50,389 bases of DNA. Origin: Chitinophagales bacterium. GTDB taxonomy: Bacteria > Bacteroidota > Bacteroidia > Chitinophagales > Chitinophagaceae. Under the pieces are notes generated by a model. It did no database searches, was not told the origin of the DNA, and was given only the letters and a program-made list of their open reading frames with translations. The stretch is from contig JAATGJ010000119.1 in NCBI GenBank assembly GCA_015654695.1, positions 1 to 50,389 on the forward strand. Reading direction: 5' to 3'. The translations under genes and the position numbers were made by a program. Shown here one piece after another: positions 8,378-16,828 of the stretch. Each line of letters opens with the position of its first letter. Positions within the stretch are counted from its first letter, which is position 1.

Positions 8378-8686
8378 GCATATTGTTTTGGCAATAATCC
8401 ATAAAACAAGCCAACAAGGGAACCAGCACACATAGAAAAAAGAGAACCCTTACCGGCGTACTATGAATGTTTGAATCTCAGCTTAAAAGGATCATTAATA
8501 AAATTCTTATTCATCTGTATAAAACTTACCTGGTAATAAATATAGGCCAATCCGCCGTGGGATTTCGTGTTATTGTTTGTGATATCACGAAATATCACGG
8601 TCTTATTATTCAAGCCCGATTCTTAATAGTCTGACAGATAGTAGATTATATGATTGGTATTTGCTTTGATTAACCAGGATATATAA
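8378..8686. other. Divergent regulatory spacer (309 bp)
   Basis: This stretch separates the minus-strand kinase operon from the plus-strand hydrolase cluster and should hold both promoters. I see the palindromic site at 8562-8599 (listed separately) and no open frame that looks coding. No TAnnTTTG element stands out on either strand. Confidence 0.6.
8562..8599. promoter_or_regulatory. Overlapping inverted and direct repeats: candidate operator
   Basis: ATTTCGTG (8562-8569) is a perfect inverted repeat of CACGAAAT (8586-8593). Between them lies the perfect 10-bp palindrome GTGATATCAC (8579-8588). ATATCACG occurs at 8582-8589 and again at 8592-8599, a direct repeat with a 10-bp period. The element is about 90-125 bp upstream of the hydrolase start at 8687, a distance usual for activator sites of sigma-54-type regulators. 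That the neighbouring regulator binds here is inference. Confidence 0.5.
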
Positions 8687-9478
8687 ATGAATAAAATGAA
8701 TAATAGTGAAACCAAAACAATCCTTTTTATCACCGGCGCTTTCGTACATCATAGTTGCTGGGATGAATGGAAATCATACTTTGAAAATAAAGGATACAAA
8801 ACACTTGCCCCGCCCTGGCCGCATAAAGATGCTTCCGCTGAAGTATTGCGCAACCGGCAGCCTGATACTGCGATTGCATCCAACAGGTTAGCAGCATTAA
8901 CTGAATACTATGCGGGCATTGTAAAACAATTACCTGAAAAACCAATACTCATCGGTCATTCCATCGGCGGCCTTATGGTGCAGTTATTATTACAGCAGGG
9001 CCTGGGCGCAGCAGGGGTTGCTATTCATTCGGTTCCACCGCAAGGCATATTCACTTTTAAGTTATCATTTTTAAAAGCAGGGTGGGGACCACTTGGATTT
9101 TTTACTTCTGTAAAAAGATCTTTCTTAATGTCTTTTAAAGGATGGGTGTATGCATTTACCAATGGAATGGAATGTGAGCAGCAAAAAGAATCCTATTACA
9201 GGCTGACCATACCGGAATCGAAACTAATAGTAAGGGATACCATAACAAAGGCGGCAAAAGTAAATTTCGAAAACCCTCATGCGCCATTGTTGCTTACTTC
9301 CGGCAGCGATGATCATACCATACCAGCTTCACTGAATTACGCCAATTATAAAAAATACAGGAAAAGTAATTCCATTACGGATTATAAAGAATTCAAAGGG
9401 CGCAATCATTTTGTTTTAGGCCAGCCAACCTGGAAAGAAGACGCTGACTATATACTGAACTGGATAAAAGGTATATAA
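8687..9478 (+). CDS. Alpha/beta hydrolase, cytoplasmic
   Basis: 263 residues. The nucleophile elbow is GHSIGG with S92; an acidic residue in SGSDDHTIP and a histidine in GRNHFVLG complete the likely triad. An early FITGAF motif gives the oxyanion loop. There is no signal peptide, so it is probably cytoplasmic. The start at ATG 8687 has an AGGA about 12 bases upstream; ATG 8696 is an alternative. It is the first gene of a same-strand run with two more alpha/beta hydrolases, a cupin and a YcaC-like hydrolase. Such small esterase-like proteins cannot be assigned a substrate from sequence. Confidence 0.88.
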   Translation: MNKMNNSETKTILFITGAFVHHSCWDEWKSYFENKGYKTLAPPWPHKDASAEVLRNRQPDTAIASNRLAALTEYYAGIVKQLPEKPILIGHSIGGLMVQLLLQQGLGAAGVAIHSVPPQGIFTFKLSFLKAGWGPLGFFTSVKRSFLMSFKGWVYAFTNGMECEQQKESYYRLTIPESKLIVRDTITKAAKVNFENPHAPLLLTSGSDDHTIPASLNYANYKKYRKSNSITDYKEFKGRNHFVLGQPTWKEDADYILNWIKGI

Positions 9479-9549
9479 ATTATACAGCTTTATCCATAAC
9501 ACAACCCTGATTAAACAATGATCAAATAACAAAACCTAAAAACAGGAAC

Positions 9550-10317
9550 ATGAAAAAGACAATCAGAACAATCGCGGCTTTATTTATAGTTGCTGCAACA
9601 TCGCTTTCAGTGACTGCACAAAAAGCAACCGTGGTAAAAAATATAGTTATTGTCCACGGGGCTTTTGCCGATGCATCCGGGTGGGAAAATGTTTTTAAAA
9701 TATTGACAAGCCACGGGTACAATGTTTCATTAGTACAAAATCCTTTAACCTCGCTGGAAGATGATGCGGAAGCAACGAATAAGGTGCTGGACAAACAGGA
9801 TGGTCCTGTTGTTTTGGTAGGCCATTCATGGGGCGGCTCTGTCATTACACAAGCAGGTGTTCATTCAAAAGTAGCAAGCCTCGTGTATGTTGCTGCGTTC
9901 GCTCCTGAAGTTGGCGAGTCAACACTTGATTTGGTAAAAACAGCTCCTCCCGCTCCTGAAAATGGAATTCTTCCTCCCGATGATAAAGGGATGATATGGT
10001 ATGATAAAGCAAAATTTCATGCCGGCTTTTGTGCAGATGTAAGCAAAGAGAAAGCTGATTTCATGTATGCATCGCAGGCGCCTATTGCCGTAAAATCATT
10101 TATAACACCACTCACTAACGCGGCATGGAAAACAAAACCTTCTTACGCTATCGTAGCGACTGAAGATAAAAGTATTAATCCAACCATCGAACGCATGATG
10201 TATAAAAGGGCGGGTTCGGTAGTAACGGAACTTAAGGGGAGCCATGCTTTATTTATTCCCAACGCCAAAGCTATCGCTGATGTAATTGAAACGGCTGCGA
10301 AAGCCGCCGTTAAATAA
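9550..10317 (+). CDS. Exported alpha/beta hydrolase (EstC-like)
   Basis: 255 residues with a Sec signal peptide (residues 1-24, ending SVTAQ). The mature protein begins with IVIVHGAFADASGWE, typical of the EstC/hydroxynitrile-lyase-like group of small alpha/beta hydrolases. The nucleophile is S93 in GHSWGG; the acid is probably D in ATEDKS and the base H in KGSHALF. It follows the first hydrolase by 71 bp and precedes the third by 44 bp. The same fold but a different cell compartment from its neighbour suggests a stepwise conversion of one substrate or protection against an external ester. Confidence 0.88.
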   Translation: MKKTIRTIAALFIVAATSLSVTAQKATVVKNIVIVHGAFADASGWENVFKILTSHGYNVSLVQNPLTSLEDDAEATNKVLDKQDGPVVLVGHSWGGSVITQAGVHSKVASLVYVAAFAPEVGESTLDLVKTAPPAPENGILPPDDKGMIWYDKAKFHAGFCADVSKEKADFMYASQAPIAVKSFITPLTNAAWKTKPSYAIVATEDKSINPTIERMMYKRAGSVVTELKGSHALFIPNAKAIADVIETAAKAAVK

Positions 10318-10361
10318 GTAGAACTATTTTTTAAGCATACAATAATTTCTAAAGTAAGATT

Positions 10362-11375
10362 ATGAATACAAGTACAATTCAATCTAATTATTCATTCGCA
10401 GGTAAATCAAAACTGTCGCTATGGTTTATTCTATTTTTTATTCTTGTGATGACGGCCTGTAACAGTAAGGATAAAAGTGAAAACGCAACCGGCGCTCCCG
10501 GTGACAGAAAAGATACTTCAGCCATTCAGCCTGCATCTCCGCCGGCAAACTTTAAACACCAGGCGGCTACTGTAAATGGAGTAAACATTCATTATGTTAT
10601 CGGCGGTGAAGGTGAACCATTGGTATTGGTACATGGATTTGGACAAAACTGGTATATGTGGAATCGCCTGTTGCCTGAGCTTTCAAAACATTTCACTGTC
10701 ATAGCTCCTGATCTCAGGGGTGTAGGCGAATCAGGTAAACCGGCGGGAGGTTATGATAAAAAGACAATGGCGACGGATATACACGAGCTGGTTAAAAAAC
10801 TTGGGTACAAAAGTATCAATCTCGCAGGTCATGATATTGGTTTGATGGTAGCGTATGCTTACGCTGCGCAATTTGGAAGTGAAGTAAAGAAAGTCGCCTT
10901 GCTGGATGCATTATTACCCGGTGTTGACCCGGTATGGTCTGATCTTTCCGGCAAACTGTGGTGGTTTGGTTTCTTTGCAAGACCGGTAGCTGGGGATCTC
11001 GTTGCGGGACAGGCTAAAGAATTTTTGACAGACTTCTGGCCTGTTGTGGGCTATGTTAAAAAAGCCTTTACTAAAGAAGAAACGGACGAATTTATAAGAG
11101 CTTATTCAGTACCGGGAGCTACTACCGGGAGCTTTCATTGGTTCGGCGCTTTTCCCGAAGATGCAAAAGATAATCGTGAATTCATGAAACAAAAATTATC
11201 AATGCCATTACTTGCTATGGGTGCGGAATTTCAATCAGCATCTTTTCTTGCCGATCATTCAAGGCTGGTAGCGACGAATGTAACAGAAGTAAAAATTACG
11301 GGAGCGGGGCACTGGGTGGTGCAGGAGCAAACTGAACAGGTGTTAAAAGGGTTGAAAGATTTTTTTGAAAAATAA
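10362..11375 (+). CDS. Lipoprotein alpha/beta hydrolase with Asp nucleophile (epoxide hydrolase / dehalogenase-like)
   Basis: 337 residues. The N-terminus is a lipoprotein signal with lipobox VMTAC (C33), followed by a low-complexity linker and the catalytic domain from about residue 65. The elbow reads GHDIG with Asp158 in place of Ser, as in epoxide hydrolases and haloalkane/fluoroacetate dehalogenases. HGFGQNWYMW provides the oxyanion region, and H in GAGHWVVQEQ is the likely general base. The Asp nucleophile implies attack on an epoxide or carbon-halogen bond rather than an ester. Membrane anchoring is less usual for this group. It lies in the middle of the 8687-12666 run. Confidence 0.88.
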   Translation: MNTSTIQSNYSFAGKSKLSLWFILFFILVMTACNSKDKSENATGAPGDRKDTSAIQPASPPANFKHQAATVNGVNIHYVIGGEGEPLVLVHGFGQNWYMWNRLLPELSKHFTVIAPDLRGVGESGKPAGGYDKKTMATDIHELVKKLGYKSINLAGHDIGLMVAYAYAAQFGSEVKKVALLDALLPGVDPVWSDLSGKLWWFGFFARPVAGDLVAGQAKEFLTDFWPVVGYVKKAFTKEETDEFIRAYSVPGATTGSFHWFGAFPEDAKDNREFMKQKLSMPLLAMGAEFQSASFLADHSRLVATNVTEVKITGAGHWVVQEQTEQVLKGLKDFFEK

Positions 11376-11428
11376 AAGCTTTTGCCCGGGTATAAAACTT
11401 ATTTCAATCATTAACAAATTCAACTGCT

Positions 11429-11956
11429 ATGTATTTATCTCGAAAATTTAAAAAAATTATCCGCAAACAAATCCGGTTTTGTATTATCACCGGGCTGCTA
11501 TTGAATATGGCGCCAGTCAACGCCCAGGAAAATAAAAGCGGGGAGTTGCGAATGACTCAACAGGAAATTATCGCTGCAAAAGCAATGGGTACCTCCGCAC
11601 CGGGATCTTCCAACTTGAGCGCTGTGCAGGTAATAGTTATTTATGGAGATCCTTCGAAGGCCGGACTTTATACTATCTTATTAAAAGTGGCGGCTAATAC
11701 AAAAATCCCGGCCCATCTTCATCCTGATGAACGTATTGGCACCGTGGTTTCAGGAACATGGCATTTTGGATATGGCGATAAATTTGATAAAGGCCAATTA
11801 AAAACACTTCCGGTAGGAAGCGTTTACTCCGAAGTGGGAAACCAAAATCATTTTGCGATGACAGGAAAAGAACCGGTTATTGTTCAAATAACGGGTTATG
11901 GTCCTTCGGGTGTAACCTATGTAAATGCTTCGGATGATCCGCAAAGCCACAACTAA
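11429..11956 (+). CDS. Exported cupin-domain protein
   Basis: 175 residues: a signal peptide (about 1-33, ending PVNAQ) followed by a single cupin barrel. The metal-binding first motif is PAHLHPDE...G; the second is looser, with H in NQNHFAMTG. The family includes sugar isomerases, dioxygenases and purely binding proteins, so no reaction can be given. It is 53 bp downstream of the third hydrolase and 89 bp before the isochorismatase-like gene, in the same orientation. Confidence 0.85.
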   Translation: MYLSRKFKKIIRKQIRFCIITGLLLNMAPVNAQENKSGELRMTQQEIIAAKAMGTSAPGSSNLSAVQVIVIYGDPSKAGLYTILLKVAANTKIPAHLHPDERIGTVVSGTWHFGYGDKFDKGQLKTLPVGSVYSEVGNQNHFAMTGKEPVIVQITGYGPSGVTYVNASDDPQSHN

Positions 11957-12045
11957 TAAGATACTGAATACATGTGCGGGAATATTTTTCAATGGTATTT
12001 AAGGATACCCATTTTATTATAACACAATACAAAACTTCAATTAAA

Positions 12046-12666
12046 ATGAGCAGCAGTATAATACGGGATCAAAAAAATGATCATTTACTTACACCCGGCA
12101 ATTCCGCATTGATAATTATAGATTACCAACCTATCCAGCTCCATTCTATTAACTCCATGAGCAGGAGCCTGCTGGTTTCTAATATTGTAACTGTAGCTAA
12201 AATGGCGCACAGCTATCAATTGCCCATTGTTCTTTCTTCCGTCAATGTAAAAACAGGATTTAATAAAAATGTAATTCCACAACTGCGTGAAGTATTACCG
12301 GGGATTGAGCCTTTTGACAGAACAACTATTAATGCATGGGAAGACAAGGAATTTCACGAAGCGGTTATAGCGACGGGCAGAAAAAAATTGATCATCACCG
12401 CACTATGGACAGATGCCTGCCTGACGTTCCCCGCATTGGATGCGTTAAAAGAAGACTATGAAGTGTATGCCATTGTTGATGCAGTGGGAGGCACTTCTGT
12501 TTTAGCTCACGAAACAGCTTTGCGAAGAATAGAACAGGCGGGAGCAAAACTTATAAGCGTTGCCCAACTGGCTTGTGAACTGCAACGTGACTGGAACAGG
12601 TCTGAAACCGTACACGCTATGGTTGATGCGTTGACGGAGGCGGGCATTTTTTTACAGCTTGAGTGA
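12046..12666 (+). CDS. Isochorismatase-fold cysteine hydrolase, YcaC-like
   Basis: 206 residues from ATG 12046; an upstream extension to 11974 adds residues that do not fit the family. Catalytic Asp26 (IIIDYQ) and Cys125 (LWTDACLTFPAL) are present. The FDRTTINAW segment, the VDAVGGTS stretch and the end ACELQRDWNR match the YcaC subgroup closely, in which an Arg replaces the usual Lys. YcaC-like proteins are cytoplasmic hydrolases of unknown substrate. The stop is two bases from the stop of the convergent aminotransferase gene, leaving no room for a separate terminator. Confidence 0.9.
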   Translation: MSSSIIRDQKNDHLLTPGNSALIIIDYQPIQLHSINSMSRSLLVSNIVTVAKMAHSYQLPIVLSSVNVKTGFNKNVIPQLREVLPGIEPFDRTTINAWEDKEFHEAVIATGRKKLIITALWTDACLTFPALDALKEDYEVYAIVDAVGGTSVLAHETALRRIEQAGAKLISVAQLACELQRDWNRSETVHAMVDALTEAGIFLQLE

Positions 12667-12668
12667 AA

Positions 12669-13919
12669 TTATCCCGGCAGTTCTTTATGAATAATACCAG
12701 CGGCAAAGTCCACTTCTTTCTCTGTATTGAAAATATGGCAGGAAAACCGGATACCATTGAACCATTGTTTATGAGTAGGACGTATGCTTAATTTATACTT
12801 ATCTAAAAGCATTCTTACAAATGAAGTTCTTTCAATCGTACCAGGTACCAGGCATGCAAGCAATGGAGAAGCCAATGGTCCTGCGGCCGGGCTCACGATT
12901 GTTACCTTATTCATACCGGATAGCCGCTCATACAACCGGTTCCGGAGTGAAAGATTGTGTTCTTCAATCTTTGTGATGCCAACCGATTCAATATATTCAA
13001 TGGCTTTACCCAGTCCCAGGATACCAGCTGAGTTGACCACTCCGTTTGAATCAACATAAGTGTTGTAGGATTCCTCAAACTGTATAGGACGAATAATATC
13101 ATGCACCTCTTTTGATAAATACAAAAGACCGGTGCCTTTTGGCCCCATCAGCCACTTATGACCACTGGTGGCGTATGCATGACATCCCAGTTCTTTTACA
13201 TTTACTTTTATAGCGCCTGCAGCCTGTGCGCCATCAACAATACATAATATCCCTTTCGAACGGGCCAATGCTGAAATTTCAGGAACAGGTACACGAAGAC
13301 CGGTAGATGAAAAAATATGACTGATACTGATGAGCCTTGTTTCTTTTCTAATACTGTCATTTATCCTGTTCAATATGGCCGCTGCATTATTTTCACCCGG
13401 TGGAATGATTATGCTATCAACCACTACACCATAATATTTTTCAAAATATTTCCAGCATAAGATACCTCCGCCATGTTCCTGGTCGGTGGTAAGAATGCGG
13501 TCTCCTGGCTTTAACCGTAAACCCTGCGCAATAGCATTCATACCGTTGGTGGTACTGTTCGTGATCATCATTTCAGTCACATCGCAACCGAGAAACCGGG
13601 CTGCGGTAATTCTTGTTTTTTCGGCTAATGATTCTGCACCCCATTTGCCATAATATTTTAACGGTAATGATTCCAGTTCTTCCCATACTTTTTTTGATGC
13701 TTCTATTGTTTCCCTGCGGCAGGGGCCCAATGTTCCGGTATTCAGGTAAACCAATCCCGGTTCAAAAAGATATTCGCTGCCTGTTTCTTTTTCCGGGAGA
13801 AATGAATCGGGTTGAGCCAAAGCAGCATAGGGAGATATAGTATTCATCAATAATCCTCCGGCCGTGGTGGCTGAAAAAGCAGTCAAAAATTTTCTCCGGT
13901 TCTGTTTGTTTGATTTCAT
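12669..13919 (-). CDS. Tat-exported class V aminotransferase-fold enzyme (isopenicillin-N-epimerase / cysteine-desulfurase-like)
   Basis: 416 residues. The N-terminus carries a twin-arginine signal (NRRKFLTAF followed by a hydrophobic stretch, cleavage near ALAQ). The PLP fold is clear: the cofactor lysine is K255 in TSGHKWLMG, the Asp that pairs with the pyridine nitrogen is D229 in VDGAQAAG, and NSTTNGMN supplies phosphate contacts. A Tat signal fits export of a folded, cofactor-loaded protein, so the enzyme should act in the periplasm. The reaction (epimerase, desulfurase or lyase) cannot be told from sequence. It stands alone on the minus strand between two plus-strand clusters. Confidence 0.9.
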   Translation of the reverse strand: MKSNKQNRRKFLTAFSATTAGGLLMNTISPYAALAQPDSFLPEKETGSEYLFEPGLVYLNTGTLGPCRRETIEASKKVWEELESLPLKYYGKWGAESLAEKTRITAARFLGCDVTEMMITNSTTNGMNAIAQGLRLKPGDRILTTDQEHGGGILCWKYFEKYYGVVVDSIIIPPGENNAAAILNRINDSIRKETRLISISHIFSSTGLRVPVPEISALARSKGILCIVDGAQAAGAIKVNVKELGCHAYATSGHKWLMGPKGTGLLYLSKEVHDIIRPIQFEESYNTYVDSNGVVNSAGILGLGKAIEYIESVGITKIEEHNLSLRNRLYERLSGMNKVTIVSPAAGPLASPLLACLVPGTIERTSFVRMLLDKYKLSIRPTHKQWFNGIRFSCHIFNTEKEVDFAAGIIHKELPG

Positions 13920-14243
13920 AATATGTGTTTAATAATAGAAAAACAAGTTGTGCGGTTGTTGCGACTGCAACTGTGTCGCCGGGTTAACCTTCAATTAATG
14001 GGGTTGCAGGTAATAAGTAAATTTATGATATATCTTATACGATGCAAAAAACCGGTAATGTCTCAATTTCCCACAAAGTCGCAAAGGACACCAGGTGATT
14101 TTGTCTTTAATATCAGTAAGGAATGGATGAATAAGCAGTCGTTTCACCTGCAAGCAATAGCTTGATTGTTGAAAAGCGAAGCTGACAAGTAAAACCGGAG
14201 ATTTTCTTTTCATCATGGAGTTGTAGTTCCCTAATTTTGATTC
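13920..14243. other. Intergenic spacer (324 bp) with dispersed-repeat-like motif
   Basis: This spacer divides the minus-strand PLP enzyme from the plus-strand GH5 gene, so it should carry both promoters. It contains CCCACAAAGTCGCAAAGGAC around 14070, a word resembling short dispersed repeats common in Bacteroidota spacers, and a small GTTGC/GCAAC hairpin near 13955. Open frames across it on both strands have no recognisable domain, and I do not call them genes. Confidence 0.5.
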
Positions 14244-15980
14244 ATGACAAAATTTTGTATAATTATCATACTCCTGTTTTTGCCGCGTATAAATAGTCAT
14301 GGACAATTCCTGAAAACGAAAGACGGTGCCATTGTTAATGAAAAAGGCGAGACCGTCATTCTGCGCGGAATGGGGCTCGGTGGCTGGATGTTGCAGGAAG
14401 GCTATATGTTCCGGCTTTCTAACCTGGGACAACAATACCGCATCAAAGAAAAAATTACCGATGTAGCAGGACCCGAAAAAACAAAACAGTTTTATGATCA
14501 ATGGCTGCTTAATCATACTATGAAGGCGGATATTGATTCAATGGCTGCCTGGGGTTTTAATTCTATCCGTTTGCCGATGCATTACAATCTCTACACATTG
14601 CCGGTAGAAGAAGAACCGGTTAAGGATGCAAATACATGGCTGGAAAAGGGATTTGTGATGACGGATAGTTTGTTAAGCTGGTGCAGGGCCAATAAAATGT
14701 ACCTTATTTTAGACCTGCATGCCGCGCCCGGCGGACAAGGTAATGACCTGGCTATTTCAGACCGCGACACCGCCCAACCTTCTTTATGGGAGAGTGAGGC
14801 TAACCAGCAAAAGACGATAGCGCTATGGAGAAAACTGGCGGAACGGTATGTGAATGAACCATGGATAGGCGGGTATGATATTATCAACGAACCCAACTGG
14901 GGCTTTGAAGATCCTAAAGATTTTCGTGGTACAGCGGAAAAACAGAATATACCCCTGCGAAAATTGATGATGGATATTACCAGGGCTATTCGTGAAGTGG
15001 ATAAGCGTCATATCATCATTATAGAAGGAAATGGTTTTGGCAATAATTACAGGGGAGTATTACCTCCGTGGGATGATAATATGGTATTAAGTTTTCATAA
15101 GTATGGAAATTTTAATACAACCGCCCAGATCAAAAATTTTCTTGAGTTGCGGGACCAGTATAAAATTCCGTTATGGCTTGGAGAATCAGGAGAGAATTCG
15201 AATACCTGGTTTACAGAGGCGATTCAATTGGCGGAGAAAAATGGAATCGGCTGGGCCTGGTGGCAATTAAAAAAAATGGGTATCAATAACCCGCTTGAAA
15301 TAAAAAGACCGGAAGGATATGATAAACTTCTTGCTTATTGGTCAGCTAAAGGTCCAAAGCCATCCGAAGAGGAGGCCTGGACAATATTAAAGGAATGGCT
15401 GTCAAACCTGAAAATAGAAAATAACATTTATCATCCTGATGTCACAGATGCCATGTTCCGGCAAGTATATTCAACCGGTACAAAACCTTTCAAAGAACTT
15501 TCTATTGCAGACAATACGACGATCATGGCTGTTGATTTTGATATGGGCCGGCAACGTTATGCCTACTATGATACAGATACCGCCCGTTATCAATATACAG
15601 CGGGAGTGAATACAGATGGCAACAGGGGCCGCGCCTACCGGAATGATGGTGTAGATATACAAAAAGGGGAGGCGGGATATTATGTGTTTAATACAGAAGA
15701 CGGCGAATGGCTTCAATACACGGTTAATGTAAATACAACAGGTAAATACAATATTTCATTTATTACTGCGGCAGAAAAAGAAGGTGGCGTTGTTTCATTG
15801 CTTCAAAATAGCAGGGCGATTGTAAAAGAATTTTCTCTTCCGGCCACCGAAGGAAAAGAAAACTGGAAAATAGCAACGGTCAAAAATGTTTCTTTAAAAA
15901 AGGGCAGTCAATCCTTTGTTATATCCATCATCAAAGGTGGATTTAACCTCGTTGGTGTTCAATTCGAAAAAATCAAATAA
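14244..15980 (+). CDS. Glycoside hydrolase family 5 with C-terminal carbohydrate-binding domain
   Basis: 578 residues with a short signal peptide (about 1-20). The GH5 domain spans about 25-385: the acid/base is E216 in DIINEPNWG, the nucleophile E314 in WLGESGEN, and the early ILRGMGLGGWML is a hallmark of the fold. The tail (about 420-578), with MAVDFDMGRQRYAYYD, GEWLQYTVNV and a final beta sandwich, resembles CBM6/DUF5010-C binding domains. GH5 members cut beta-glucans, beta-mannans, xylans and related chains; this one cannot be narrowed further. It starts the 14244-34042 utilisation locus, 147 bp ahead of the ECF sigma factor, and may be transcribed separately. Confidence 0.9.
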   Translation: MTKFCIIIILLFLPRINSHGQFLKTKDGAIVNEKGETVILRGMGLGGWMLQEGYMFRLSNLGQQYRIKEKITDVAGPEKTKQFYDQWLLNHTMKADIDSMAAWGFNSIRLPMHYNLYTLPVEEEPVKDANTWLEKGFVMTDSLLSWCRANKMYLILDLHAAPGGQGNDLAISDRDTAQPSLWESEANQQKTIALWRKLAERYVNEPWIGGYDIINEPNWGFEDPKDFRGTAEKQNIPLRKLMMDITRAIREVDKRHIIIIEGNGFGNNYRGVLPPWDDNMVLSFHKYGNFNTTAQIKNFLELRDQYKIPLWLGESGENSNTWFTEAIQLAEKNGIGWAWWQLKKMGINNPLEIKRPEGYDKLLAYWSAKGPKPSEEEAWTILKEWLSNLKIENNIYHPDVTDAMFRQVYSTGTKPFKELSIADNTTIMAVDFDMGRQRYAYYDTDTARYQYTAGVNTDGNRGRAYRNDGVDIQKGEAGYYVFNTEDGEWLQYTVNVNTTGKYNISFITAAEKEGGVVSLLQNSRAIVKEFSLPATEGKENWKIATVKNVSLKKGSQSFVISIIKGGFNLVGVQFEKIK

Positions 15981-16127
15981 TGCTCTGTTGAAATTGATCC
16001 TGTCATTATATTGTCTTTTGCTGCCTCAACACAGGAGAAAACTATGCATAATGGATAAAGACCAGCCGGGTTTCTGATTATTTGGATTAACTTGGTGACC
16101 GCTTCTGAAACATAAGGCTTGCCCTCC

Positions 16128-16724
16128 ATGCAAATTGAAAACAAATACGAAGAGTCCACCCTGTTAGCTTTGCTGGCGCAGGATAGTGAGTATGCTTTGC
16201 AACTGGTATTTGACCGCTACCGGAATATTATTTTTAAAGTGGCTATGATGTACGTAAAATCACCTGTGATAGCGGAAGAAATCGTACAGGATGTTTTTCT
16301 TAAACTCTGGTTTCAACGAAAAAATTTAACGGAGATCCGTTCACTGGAATCATGGCTTTTTACCATCACCAAAAACCTGACACTGAATTGCCTGAAGAAA
16401 ATCGGTCATGAATGGACTGCAAGAGAAAAATGGGTAAAGGAAAATGACCTGTCGGAAAACAACACCGATTATAAAATATTGAATGCCGAAAACCAGCAAC
16501 TGCTTCACCAGGCTATTCACCAATTATCACCCCAGCAGCAGCAAGTATATAAGATGGCCAAAGAACAAGGCCTGTCCTATGAGGCTATTGGGAAACAATT
16601 AAACATATCCGCCGGCACGGTGAAAACACATATGGCAAGGGCGCTGGCATCTGTCCGGTTATTTTTACAGCAAAATGGTGAACTCCCTGTTCTTCTTATC
16701 ATCGCCGGCATACAACTTTATTAA
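16128..16724 (+). CDS. ECF RNA polymerase sigma factor (Bacteroidota RpoE/FecI type)
   Basis: 198 residues from ATG 16128; the in-frame TTG at 16119 only adds MPS. Region 2 is present (FDRYRNIIFKVAMMYV, EEIVQDVFLKLW) and region 4 (LSPQQQQVYKMAKEQGLSYEAIGKQLNISAG). It lies immediately upstream of a FecR-like anti-sigma gene and an STN-containing SusC, the standard trans-envelope signalling arrangement of Bacteroidota. Expected role: to drive the SusCD operon when the transporter engages its substrate. The C-terminal LPVLLIIAGIQLY is unusually hydrophobic for a sigma factor. Confidence 0.95.
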   Translation: MQIENKYEESTLLALLAQDSEYALQLVFDRYRNIIFKVAMMYVKSPVIAEEIVQDVFLKLWFQRKNLTEIRSLESWLFTITKNLTLNCLKKIGHEWTAREKWVKENDLSENNTDYKILNAENQQLLHQAIHQLSPQQQQVYKMAKEQGLSYEAIGKQLNISAGTVKTHMARALASVRLFLQQNGELPVLLIIAGIQLY

Positions 16725-16828
16725 AATTATTTCAGGTCTTTGTACTCCTTCCTTTCTTCCCGGTTGTCTTTATAGTAACGATTGCCTTTGTGCTGGTTCC
16801 AGGCATGGGTCAACAAAGCTGCTTTATG

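Noticed and set aside
8640-8665. TTGGTATTTGC as a sigma-54 promoter
   Set aside because: GG and GC are only five bases apart; the -24/-12 promoter needs ten.
13923-14165. Open frame of 80 codons before the GH5 gene
   Set aside because: No recognisable domain, no signal and it covers a repeat-like word in a divergent spacer.
14232-14239. TAATTTTG as a promoter for the GH5 gene
   Set aside because: It lies five bases before the start codon; transcription would begin at or inside the gene, and no -33 element fits.
13995-14516. Minus-strand open frame of 173 codons
   Set aside because: Runs antisense into the GH5 gene and has no family features; a shadow frame.
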